From CAYYJM01 sp964471755 (GTDB lineage Bacteria; Planctomycetota; Planctomycetia; Gemmatales; Gemmataceae), in the NCBI GenBank assembly GCA_964471755.1, contig CAYYJM010000312.1:1-6810 (forward strand): a stretch of 6,810 nt of DNA. The letters are read 5' to 3'. Below the pieces are notes generated by a model that saw only the letters and a program-made list of their open reading frames with translations, ran no database searches and had not been told where the DNA came from. Each line of letters opens with the position of its first letter. Position 1 is the stretch's first letter. Of the stretch, positions 1 through 6,810 are shown in pieces. Made by a program: the position numbers and the translations under genes.

Positions 1-2232
1 ATAGCCCAGACCGCCCGCGAGCAGCAGTTGTTCGGGGATCAGGTAGCGCAACCGGACGACGAGAAACTCCATCTGGCTGAGGAACCCGACGCCCAGGACG
101 AGGGCCAGCCAGGCCAGTGACGCCGTCGTCGCATCGCCGAGACTCTCTTCCCACACCGGCCGAACCGGCCCGATCGCCGGCAGGTCTTTCCCGCTGCTCC
201 AGCCGCGCAACGACTGACCGACCGTTGGCAGCGGCGGAGCCTCACTGGCCAGGCGTCCTCGCCCCTGACCCAGCGGATAGCCCTCCACCACGGGCGAGCG
301 GGGCATGCCGGTGGATGTCGGCGTGGACGGGGTGGCCGACGCGAGAGCCAGGCCGGCCTTGACCTGGCGGTCGGCCTCGGCCCGGATCTCCTCGTAGTTG
401 AGCCGCTCGGGCCGGGCCTGGTCGCGATTCTGCTCGGCCAAGCGAGCCGCCCACTCCGACGCTCGACTGCCGTCCGGGGCCAGCACCTCCTCGCCCTCGC
501 CGAGACGATCCAGCAGACGCTCGGCCTTGCGCAGGTGCAGGTAGAAGCGACGCTGCGTCGCGGCCTGCTGGTCGCTGGCGAACGTCGGCCCCATCGGTCC
601 GCCCTGTTCGTGAGCCAGTTCTTCCAGCTGACGCGCGATCGTCAGTGCCGTCTCGGCCTGGATCAGATGCGCCAGGATGCGCGGTCCCGGACCGTCGAGC
701 AGCCCCGTCGGTGGTCCACTCTGCCAGCCCGGCGGCACGTTCAGCGTCCAGAGGGTTGGCCCCGGTGTCAGGGCTCCTTCCAGATGCGGAGCCTCCACCC
801 GCGGCTGTCTCGAGTTCTCGTCACCGGGCTCATATTCCCAGCGCAGCCGCAGCAGTGCCACTCCGGGCCGACCCGGCAGCGGCACCCAGAGCCGTTCGGA
901 CGATGGCTGCAAGGGCGGCAACTCCACCCCGGCCAGGATCACCCGCGAAACGCGGGCCGGACGCGGGAACTCCACGGCCAACTCGGGCTGCTCTTCGTGG
1001 CGCAGCCAGTAACTGGCCTCATGCATCCAGCCACCCTTGCCGGTGGGGCGAATCTGCCGCTCCAGGAGCAGCACCTGACACGGCCGACCATCCTGACGCA
1101 ACGGCGTGGTGAGCGTCAGTCGCAACTGCCAGGGACCGTGTGCCGTCACCCGCCAGACACTGCCGCCGGCCCGACGCAGACGTTCGGTCCCGCGCCAGGA
1201 AGGCGGCAGTTGGTCCGGCAGGGCCGGCTCGCTCTGCACGTTTCCTCCCGCCGTGGCGACCAGGTCGGGCCCCGCGACGGCCAGCCAGATCTCGCTGATC
1301 GGCACACCGCCCAGCACCACGTCGGGCACCGTCAGCGGCCCAACCAGATCGGCCAGCGGTCGCGAGCCGGACAGGGTAAAGGCATATTCGCCGCTCGTGC
1401 CGGGGAGCAGATCCAGGCGCCAGGTTCGCAGGCCGTTGCCGTGGGTCCGTTCGAGACGCTGGACGATCCGCTCGGCATCGATCGTCACCACGCCGCCTTC
1501 CCAGTTCCGCAGCGTGACGCTCAACGAACGCAGTTCGCCCTGCGGAACCCGACAGCGGACCAGCGTCTGAAACAGGAATTGACGATCGACGACCTCGACG
1601 AATGTGGCCACCCGTGCGGAGCCCAGCACGCCGCCTGGTTCGACGCGGACGCTCCCATGATAATTCGCCGCCGCCGTGTAGACCTGCTCGCCCGGCGACG
1701 CGGGATTCACGCCGGTCGGGACCAGGCCGTTCAGGTTCTGGGGATGAAGGGCCAGACCGGGCTGCGCGAGCAGACGTAGCGTCGTGGACTGCTTGCCGGG
1801 CGAACGCAGACGCACCTGCGGCAGATCGAGCCGAGCGGGTTTCTTCGGCTCCTGGGCGAGGGAGAGCCAGCCGTGAACCTCCAGCCGGGTCGCGGTCGTC
1901 CGCTCCAGCCAGACGAGGAGGCGATTGCCCTGCTGGCTCCAGCGGCGAAGACCTGCTCCCCGAACGGAGGTCAACGTCGTGGTCGGGCCGACCAGGTCCC
2001 AATCCAGCAGGCTCAAACCCACTCCCGCCACGCTGACATCCAGGCGAGCCAGAAGGTCGGCCTGGGTCGCTCCGATGCGGAGGGTGAGATCCTGCTCGAC
2101 TTGCACCGGCACCGGCGCAGGCACCAGGGTCAGACGCAGTTCCGGGCCGGAGTCCGCTCCGGTACCGCGCTGCCGGGTGAAGGTCGCCGCGAAGACCAGC
2201 TTCTCCGCCTCGGGTCGATCCTCCGCCGGCCA
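1..2232 (-). CDS. Same-frame continuation of the giant envelope protein after the in-frame TAG, C-terminal part (3' end outside window)
   Basis: The frame of the upstream part continues without a shift from the codon after TAG (TGG, 2230-2232) to the window edge: 744 codons with no stop and the same GC-rich third positions. In order: a beta domain (codons 1533-1699) resembling codons 33-216 upstream; a repeated module (1719-1850); another module (1925-2029) ending in WTLNVPPGW; a charged, probably helical region (2041-2158) rich in Glu, Arg, Ala and Leu; a Pro/Ser/Thr/Gly linker (2158-2229); and a membrane segment (2230-2246) followed by VVRLRY on the predicted cytoplasmic side. No convincing start exists near its 5' end. 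The first in-frame GTG is at 2122-2124 without a good ribosome binding site. A GGAGG at 2220-2224 has no ATG, GTG or TTG at usable spacing. Inferred: the second half of one gene, not an independent gene. If the TAG is genuine and not suppressed, this part is probably untranslated. Function unknown. Confidence 0.8.
73..123 (-). other. C-terminal predicted transmembrane helix
   Basis: Codons 2230-2246 read ASLAWLALVLGVGFLSQ, a hydrophobic span long enough to cross the membrane. It is followed by MEFLVVRLRY, whose arginines fit a cytoplasmic side. Another hydrophobic run (LLLAGGLGY) begins at the window edge, so a second multi-helix cluster like the central one may lie just outside. Confidence 0.72.
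336..690 (-). other. Charged helical region and start of low-complexity linker
   Basis: Codons 2041-2158 change from beta-type sequence to charged heptad-like sequence, with segments such as ALTIARQLEELAHEQ, RRFYLHLRKAERLLDRL and RAEADRQVKAGLALA. A helical hairpin or short coiled coil is the likely structure. Downstream, codons 2158-2229 form a Pro/Ser/Thr/Gly-rich spacer (SATPSTPTSTGMPRSP and onward) leading to the last membrane segment. Confidence 0.55.
724..996 (-). repeat. Beta module type 3, copy 3 (protein-level repeat)
   Basis: Codons 1939-2029. It contains LAVEFPRPARVSRVILAG, ELPPLQP, LWVPLPGRPGVALLRLRWEY and a closing TLWTLNVPPGW, parallel to copy 1 in order and spacing. The charged helical region follows directly. 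Confidence 0.5.
1261..1656 (-). repeat. Beta module type 2, copy 4 (protein-level repeat, after the TAG)
   Basis: Codons 1719-1850. Landmarks: GSVRVEPGGVLGSARV, VPQGELRSLSVTLRNWEG, GLRTWRLDLLPG, then PLTVPDVVLGGVPISE. The opening strand matches that of copies 1 and 2 (GSLKVRP, PVLRLHV), so sequence beyond the TAG belongs to the same repeat family. Confidence 0.5.
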
Positions 2233-2235
2233 CTA
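2233..2235 (-). other. In-frame TAG interrupting one 2270-codon frame
   Basis: The minus-strand context is GCG CCG TAG TGG CCG GCG. It is the only stop in this frame across the window. The flanks are both coding-like and collinear with repeat modules elsewhere in the protein. At the analogous junction upstream (after codon 614) the chain runs on from one module to the next without a stop. One base change would restore a sense codon (for example TAC Tyr, TGG Trp or CAG Gln). I see no frameshift, no obvious readthrough element and no reinitiation site. It may be a real nonsense mutation, a base-calling error, or much less likely a recoded or suppressed codon. Confidence 0.85.
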
Positions 2236-5200
2236 CGGCGCGAAGGTGTTCGGCCGAATGCCCGTCAGCCGCAGCGGATCGACCGAGCGGACCTCGAGCC
2301 CTTCCAGCGTGTAGGCCAGGAAGCCCCGGATCTGCTCGCCGTGCGGAGCCGGCAGGGCCAACTCCAGCTTCTCCGGTAGCGGCTCACGCGGAATCAGATC
2401 CAGCGCGATCAGCACGTCCCCGGTCAACGGCGTCTGGAAGCGGACGACGAGTTCCTGCCCGGTCTTCCCCGCCGGACGCTCCCGAACCTGGTATCCCTGA
2501 AGGCGTGCTTCCCCGCCCGTGGGTCGGGTTGCCTTCACGTCCCGAACGACCAGGTTCGCCGGCACACTCAGTGTCAGTTCGCGGACACTGCCCTTCTCGA
2601 TGTGGTAGAGCAGCATCCCCGCCAGGGTACTCGTGTTGTCCTGCCGCAGGTGACGAAGTCGCCAGAGATACGCCTCCTCATAGCGAACCGTGACCGGCTG
2701 ACGCGGACTCGTCGCGGCCGACCAGCGGATCTGGACCGGCCCGGTCACGCGGCCCAGGTCCGCCTCGATCGTGGCGTGACCGTCCTTCACCCGGGTCTGA
2801 TGCGCGCCGACCCGGCCGGGGATCTGAAGGACCGCGTCTCGACCGGGCACCGTGAAACTCAGCTGGCTGGCCAGCACCCTGGGCAGGGAGAACTGCAACG
2901 CCAGCTCGCCCGGTCCCGGCGACTGAACCGGCACGCGGAAGCGGACCTCCAGCTTGTGCCGGCCGACGCCCTGCACCGGGATCTGAAAGCCGGCCTGCGG
3001 CTGCGGCGGCGCGGGCCATGCCAGCGGCGGAATCCGGGCGTCGTCCAGCCAGACCGACGCCTCCGTCTCCAGCTTGCCCCCCTCCAGCGGAAAGGCGAAC
3101 GTGGTCGGCCCCTCCTCGAAGCAGTGCAGCTGAAGTTCCGCCTCGAACTCGCCGACTCCGGCGACAAGCCGGCCCTTGCAGCGCAGGTGAGTCACGACCA
3201 CGCCGCGACGCAGTTCGGCCGGGATGGGGTCAGCCGCTCGTTCGAGCCGGTCCAGCAGAGCGAGCGGCACGAACGCCTGCTGCTGCTCCGGGCCCTGATC
3301 CGGTCGGCCTACCAGGAAGACCGCGAAGCGTTCCGGTTCCGCAGCCTTCTCCTTGCCGGCCGGCTGGCCCGCCAGGAGAGGCACCGCCTCGACCTGTGCC
3401 GTGGCTCGATGGCCCAGCAGAGCCCCGAGCAGGATCAGCACGGCGGCGGCCGCGCCGATCGTGCTGGCCACGCTGGCGGGACCGCCAAAGCCCGTCACCT
3501 TGCGCAGGCGACGCAGATAGGCCAGGAACACGAGGACGCCGGCCAGGACGAGCGAATACCAGGCCAGCAGTTGCAGGCTGGTCGGCAGCCAGAGCAGGGC
3601 CAGACCGGCCGAGCCCAGCCAGAGAATGAACCAGAACGATCGCTGCCAGCGTCGCCCCCGTCGCAGGGCCATCAGGCCCAGACCACCGAGCAGGGCGATC
3701 AGCAAGCCGGCCGTCGCCACCGTCTCCCGACGCACGACGACGAGCCCGGCCGTGTCGTCGCCATCGGTCACGAGCCAGGCCGACCAGCCCGGCATCTCCA
3801 GGCCCGGCGGCAGCAGGGAGCCGCCGGCCAGATCCTCACCCAGCCGTTCTTCCCGCATCGCCATCGGCAGCCAGTCGGCCAGGCTGCGAAAACGGCCGGA
3901 CGCATCGGAGCCATCGGCGAGCGCCTTCTCGACCGCCTCGTCCACCGGCCAGGGGAGCCGGCCGCCCGACGACCAAACCTGCAACTGACGATTCGTGGTC
4001 AGCAGCCATCCGCCCGGTCGGCCACTGACCCCGATCGGATGAAGCCGCAAGCCCGCCTGCTCCCAGACCGGAGCCGCCTCTCCGGCAGGGTTCGACGCCC
4101 GGACGCGCGTCTGCAAGGAGAGCCGACCTTCTCGCCAGGCCACCGCATCGACCAGAATGTCCTGCCGCTGTCGGCCGGCTCCCTGGGCGAGCTGTTCGAG
4201 CAGTTCCCGCAGCGAAAGATCCTGGCCCGGTCTGGGTGCGCGAGTCGCGAAGGTCAGCGAGGCGGAATCAGCCCCATCCTCCGGCGCGTCGAAGACTCCC
4301 AACCAGCGCCGCGGCCAGGGAAGCAGCCGGAACAGATCGGCCGGGTGAAAGCGATGGCTCGGCGGTTCCAGGCCGTCTCCCGGTCCCGGCAAACGATTGG
4401 CCTCGCTGGCCAGGACCGGCAGCATTCCGGGCGGCAATCGCCAGGTTCGCCACAGACTCGACAGGTTCACCGGCAGCGTCGGCGTCGGCGTCTGCAATTT
4501 CTGCCAGAGCCAGCCCCGGGGAGCCGGCAGGGCGTAGAGCAGCTCGAAGCAGTGCCAGCCCGCGAGCGTGCCGTCCCGGAGCGGCACCGGCAAGGGGATC
4601 ACGACTTCTCCGCCAGACCTCGCGACGATGACCGGCTGAAGGCTTCGACCATCGACGGCCGCCCCGAGCAGTTCCGCTCCCGGCGGCAGCGTGACCGGCA
4701 AGGTCGCCTCCGCCCAGTCGGCGAGGTGGAACTGAAAATGCACGCGCATCCGGTCGTGGTCTGCCGGCCAGGCAGTCAGTCGGGCGAACGCCTCGGCAAA
4801 CCGGCCGGGAGTCGGTTCGCGAACCTGCAACTGGAGCCGCACCGGGCCGCTGGTGTAGCGGAAGGTGCGCCAGGCCGTCGGGCCACGTCCAGGCCCGACG
4901 GAACCGATCGGGCGAACAGTCCCCGGCCCGGTCGCGTTTCCCAGAGGCGATCGGCCATTACTCTCGCGCAGGCCTTCGGCCTCGACGCGCCCCAACTCCG
5001 TTCCCGCCAGGTGCAGTTCGACCTCGCCTTCCAGCCGATCCAGGCCCGGAAACGTCGGCACGGGCACATCCCAGCGACCATCACGGCAGACCAGGCGAAT
5101 TCGCGCGATCAGGTCCACCGTCTCCCCCACGCGAAGCGGACGACTCAGCACGAGCCGATACTGCGACTGCGACGGCATTGTCAGTCCCAGCCCGGCGGAC

Positions 5201-6810
5201 AGACCGGCGAGCGGCCCCGGGTTTCCCAGCGCCGCCAGGAGTTCCGGTCCAGGCAGACGTTCGACGCGCCGCAGCTGAACGCTGCCGCTCTCGACGGCCC
5301 ATTTCCAGTCGGGCGTCGCGTGCCCCGGCACCAGCAGGACCACGCTATCCGGCGTCCCCGCCTCGGCCTCCAGCCTCAGGGAAATCTCGGCCGCTCCACC
5401 GCTTTCGCGGGGATGCGTCGGGGCCAGCAGGACCGACGTCCGTACCTCGCCGCTCACCTGAGCCGGCCGGGGCCGAACCTTCAGCGAACCGGTCAGTGCT
5501 TGCTGACGATAGGCGTAGAAGGCATCGGGCAAGTCGCTTCCCCAGGGGCCGTCTTCCTCCGGGTCGAGCGCCGGCAGCGGCGACGTCGGCTTGCCCTTCG
5601 CCGAGAATTCGAGCAACCGGTCTTCCAGACCGATGCCGAGCGCCCCTTCCCGAAAACGAGCGCCCGGAACGATCACCTCGGGGAAGGGCAGCGTCCGGTT
5701 CATCGGCAGAGCAACCGACGTCGGCCGGAGGCGCAGGCGGATGCGGGCCTGGGCTCGCAGCGAGCCACCCGGCGAACCGGCGAGCAGCGGACTGGCCGGC
5801 GTGAGCGGGCTCTGCCACTCGACCTGGATCCGTGACCGGCCGCGCGAATGCAGACGCCAGCTCGCCCCGCTGGCTGGCTCCACCTCAACCTGCTCGATCT
5901 CCCAGTCGTTCGGCACCTGAACCGGCACCTCGAAGAGTCGGCCCTGCTGCACCTCGATGGGAATGTTCACCTGAAGTCGAGTGTGATGCGGATCGATCTG
6001 CCACCAGGCCACCGGCCGGGCCCGGAAATCGACGCCGGAGACGTGCAGACGCAGAACGGGCCGACGCGGACTCGCATTGCTGGCCGGACGCAGGCCGCCG
6101 CCAGCCAGCAGCAGACGCGAGTACGAGACGCCCCGCGCCGCATCGGCGACGGTGTCCGTCGTCGTCGGGTAATAGTCGCCGGTCTGCCAGCTTTCCAGAC
6201 GCAGGTCGGGATGAATCAGCAGCTCGATCGTCTCGCCGCGCGGCACTCCGCGCACGACACGGGCTCCGGGAGCAGTCCACGCGATGGGGTCCGTGGGCTT
6301 CGCCTTGCCGTCGGTCCGAGGCCACGGCGCGAGCGCGGAAACCGTGACGAGCAATTCCGCGACCGGCCGACGTAGACGAAGCGTGAGCAGGGCCGGCTGA
6401 TCGTCCACGGCGGGAGTCAGATGCCACTCGGCCAGCTCTGGCACGGCTCCCTCACGGACGGCCGGGGCCACCTGCACCGCGTACGGCCGCAGCGATGGGT
6501 CCCACTCGAAGCTCACCTCCCGGCCGCCGTGCGGGAGCAGTTCCAGGGCGGCTTCCAGGGTAGAATCCACCCCCACCGGAGCCAGCCGATGCTGCCAGGA
6601 CCAGCGTCGGATCAAGGTCAGAGGCGGGCCGCTCTCGCCGACCGGACTGAGGGTCAACCGTAACGGCCCACGCCCGATGCCGTGAATACGCCACAGGACA
6701 AACTCCGCAGGCGGAGCCAGTTCGTCTCCTTCCTGCGCGTCCGGCAGTGGCAAGGGCCCGGTGAACAGGACCTCGGCCGGGCCGCCGACGCCCCACCCGG
6801 CCGGCAGGTA
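2233..6810 (-). CDS. Giant beta-rich multipass envelope protein, N-terminal/central part (5' end outside window, ends at in-frame TAG)
   Basis: I do not recognise a named family, and no catalytic motif is visible. Seen: 1525 open codons entering from the window edge and ending at TAG 2233-2235. A TTG at 6751-6753 is the first candidate start, but the 19 codons before it are open and coding-like, so the real start lies outside. Codons 33-796 are beta-rich, with alternating hydrophobic residues, many Pro and Gly, and repeated modules (250-400, 441-614, 640-796). Codons 797-1030 are mixed, with a short helical patch near 860-880. Four membrane helices follow at 1031-1049, 1058-1075, 1079-1098 and 1114-1133. 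Their short loops RRGRRWQR and RRLRK mark the cytoplasmic side, which puts both flanking beta regions outside. The fourth helix ends in an ATA-Q signal-peptidase-like site. Codons 1204-1511 carry two more modules. Inferred: an exported, membrane-anchored structural or surface protein of a planctomycete-like bacterium. If the TAG is real, this product lacks the C-terminal 744+ residues and last anchor. Confidence 0.88.
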   Translation of the reverse strand, partial: YLPAGWGVGGPAEVLFTGPLPLPDAQEGDELAPPAEFVLWRIHGIGRGPLRLTLSPVGESGPPLTLIRRWSWQHRLAPVGVDSTLEAALELLPHGGREVSFEWDPSLRPYAVQVAPAVREGAVPELAEWHLTPAVDDQPALLTLRLRRPVAELLVTVSALAPWPRTDGKAKPTDPIAWTAPGARVVRGVPRGETIELLIHPDLRLESWQTGDYYPTTTDTVADAARGVSYSRLLLAGGGLRPASNASPRRPVLRLHVSGVDFRARPVAWWQIDPHHTRLQVNIPIEVQQGRLFEVPVQVPNDWEIEQVEVEPASGASWRLHSRGRSRIQVEWQSPLTPASPLLAGSPGGSLRAQARIRLRLRPTSVALPMNRTLPFPEVIVPGARFREGALGIGLEDRLLEFSAKGKPTSPLPALDPEEDGPWGSDLPDAFYAYRQQALTGSLKVRPRPAQVSGEVRTSVLLAPTHPRESGGAAEISLRLEAEAGTPDSVVLLVPGHATPDWKWAVESGSVQLRRVERLPGPELLAALGNPGPLAGLSAGLGLTMPSQSQYRLVLSRPLRVGETVDLIARIRLVCRDGRWDVPVPTFPGLDRLEGEVELHLAGTELGRVEAEGLRESNGRSPLGNATGPGTVRPIGSVGPGRGPTAWRTFRYTSGPVRLQLQVREPTPGRFAEAFARLTAWPADHDRMRVHFQFHLADWAEATLPVTLPPGAELLGAAVDGRSLQPVIVARSGGEVVIPLPVPLRDGTLAGWHCFELLYALPAPRGWLWQKLQTPTPTLPVNLSSLWRTWRLPPGMLPVLASEANRLPGPGDGLEPPSHRFHPADLFRLLPWPRRWLGVFDAPEDGADSASLTFATRAPRPGQDLSLRELLEQLAQGAGRQRQDILVDAVAWREGRLSLQTRVRASNPAGEAAPVWEQAGLRLHPIGVSGRPGGWLLTTNRQLQVWSSGGRLPWPVDEAVEKALADGSDASGRFRSLADWLPMAMREERLGEDLAGGSLLPPGLEMPGWSAWLVTDGDDTAGLVVVRRETVATAGLLIALLGGLGLMALRRGRRWQRSFWFILWLGSAGLALLWLPTSLQLLAWYSLVLAGVLVFLAYLRRLRKVTGFGGPASVASTIGAAAAVLILLGALLGHRATAQVEAVPLLAGQPAGKEKAAEPERFAVFLVGRPDQGPEQQQAFVPLALLDRLERAADPIPAELRRGVVVTHLRCKGRLVAGVGEFEAELQLHCFEEGPTTFAFPLEGGKLETEASVWLDDARIPPLAWPAPPQPQAGFQIPVQGVGRHKLEVRFRVPVQSPGPGELALQFSLPRVLASQLSFTVPGRDAVLQIPGRVGAHQTRVKDGHATIEADLGRVTGPVQIRWSAATSPRQPVTVRYEEAYLWRLRHLRQDNTSTLAGMLLYHIEKGSVRELTLSVPANLVVRDVKATRPTGGEARLQGYQVRERPAGKTGQELVVRFQTPLTGDVLIALDLIPREPLPEKLELALPAPHGEQIRGFLAYTLEGLEVRSVDPLRLTGIRPNTFAP
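2278..2685 (-). repeat. Beta module type 2, copy 3 (protein-level repeat, just before the TAG)
   Basis: Codons 1376-1511. Landmarks: HIEKGSVRELTLSVPANLVV, ELVVRFQTPLTGDVLIALDL, LALPAPHGEQIRGFLAYTLE and GLEV. The last part parallels VPVPTFPGLDRLEGEVELHL and EAEGL of copy 2. The module is complete before the TAG, which sits 15 codons later in what should be the connector to the next domain. Confidence 0.5.
2842..3150 (-). repeat. Beta module type 3, copy 2 (protein-level repeat)
   Basis: Codons 1221-1323. It contains ELQLHCFEEGPTTFAFPLEG, ASVWLDDARIPPL, FQIPVQGVGRHKLEVRFRVP and a closing LASQLSFTVPG. It follows the signal-peptide-like fourth membrane helix after an 80-codon charged spacer. This is the most diverged of the three copies. 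Confidence 0.4.
3412..3720 (-). other. Central cluster of four predicted transmembrane helices
   Basis: Codons 1031-1133 hold four hydrophobic stretches: VATAGLLIALLGGLGLMAL, a Trp/Phe-rich one beginning SFWFILWLGS, one beginning LQLLAWYSLVLAG, and one centred on GAAAAVLILLGALLG. Loops alternate between Arg-rich (RRGRRWQR, RRLRK) and short neutral (PTS), as the positive-inside rule expects if the N-terminal domain is outside. The fourth helix, with the preceding Arg/Lys and the following RATAQ, has the layout of a signal peptide. Confidence 0.82.
4423..4719 (-). repeat. Beta module type 3, copy 1 (protein-level repeat)
   Basis: Codons 698-796. It contains LPVTLPPGAELLGAAVDG, SLQP, then VVIPLPVPLRDG, a strand HCFELLYALPAP and a closing WRTWRLPPGM. 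Gapless alignment of the first 23 residues (from L704) with copy 3 (from L1944) gives seven identities by hand count. Confidence 0.5.
4969..5490 (-). repeat. Beta module type 2, copy 2 (protein-level repeat)
   Basis: Codons 441-614. Opening strand GSLKVRPRPAQVSGEV, then LLVPGHATPDWKWAVESG, then RWDVPVPTFPGLDRLEG and LGRVEAEGL. It has extra sequence (about codons 519-548) in the middle compared with copy 1, and it runs directly on toward the next module without a stop, which is informative for reading the TAG after copy 3. Confidence 0.5.
5611..6063 (-). repeat. Beta module type 2, copy 1 (protein-level repeat)
   Basis: Codons 250-400. Order of landmarks: opening strand PVLRLHVSGVDFRARPV, strand pair around VPVQVPNDWEIEQVEVE, a Trp/Arg strand (GRSRIQVEW), then FPEVIVPGARFREG and GIGLEDRLLEF. 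The same landmarks recur in the three other copies. The similarity was judged by eye. Confidence 0.5.

Noticed and set aside
535..1779. A 414-codon open frame on the plus strand.
   Set aside because: It is in the same antisense register as the longer one and ends opposite a sense CTA codon; its composition is shadow-like.
2122..2124. In-frame GTG as the start of a separate C-terminal gene.
   Set aside because: There is no Shine-Dalgarno motif at proper spacing, and the start would cut into the type 1 domain, whose first strands lie upstream of it.
1019..2233. A 404-codon minus-strand frame starting with GTG in a TAGTG stop-start overlap, which looks like a translationally coupled downstream gene.
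   Set aside because: Its product is a low-complexity Arg/Gly/Ser/Pro-rich sequence without hydrophobic patterning. The other minus-strand frame over the same bases has normal codon style, continues the upstream protein and carries its repeat modules.
3313..3315. GTG at codon 1105 as the start of a second gene encoding a signal-peptide-like N-terminus (checked because of the helix at codons 1114-1133; sense GTG lies within bases 3490-3500).
   Set aside because: The preceding bases encode RRLR-K in a continuous frame with no stop and no ribosome binding site, so a separate start is unsupported.
2602..5835. A 1077-codon open frame on the plus strand.
   Set aside because: It is codon-aligned antisense to the real gene. 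In this register its stops would require TTA, CTA or TCA in the sense frame, which are rare in GC-rich genes. It ends exactly opposite a TCA Ser codon. The product is rich in Arg, Gln and His with no domain-like pattern.
6751..6753. TTG as the start of the large minus-strand protein.
   Set aside because: The frame is open for 19 further codons to the window edge with equally coding-like sequence, and no ribosome binding site or signal peptide occurs at the TTG.

Overview
The whole window is protein-coding on the minus strand in a single reading frame. It covers 2270 codons (codon 1 = bases 6810-6808, codon 2270 = bases 3-1), with no start or natural terminus inside the window and a single in-frame stop, a TAG at 2233-2235 (codon 1526). 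The base composition is strongly GC-rich and third codon positions are mostly G or C. The encoded polypeptide is a very large beta-rich envelope protein of a kind I associate with Planctomycetes (Gemmata-like lineages). That assignment is inferred from composition and protein style only; no marker gene is present.

Layout in the direction of transcription, numbered by window codon: a beta-rich part with repeated modules (about 33-796); a mixed helical and beta stretch (797-1030); a cluster of four membrane helices (1031-1133), the last of which looks like a signal peptide; a second beta-rich part (1140-1525); the TAG (1526); the same kind of beta modules again (1527-2029); a charged helical region (about 2041-2158); a Pro/Ser/Thr/Gly-rich linker (2158-2229); and a final hydrophobic segment (about 2230-2246) followed by the start of another (2262-2270) at the window edge. 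By positive-inside reasoning all the large beta parts lie on the outer side of the cytoplasmic membrane.

The sequence after the TAG stays open in the same frame, with the same codon style, and repeats domains seen before the TAG. I therefore read the window as one gene interrupted by a single nonsense codon (real mutation, recent pseudogenization or sequence error) rather than two genes. By eye, one beta module recurs four times and a second recurs three times on the two sides of the membrane cluster, which suggests internal duplication.

I see no RNA gene, mobile element, CRISPR array, promoter, terminator or intergenic space. Long plus-strand open frames are antisense shadows. The function of the protein is unknown.
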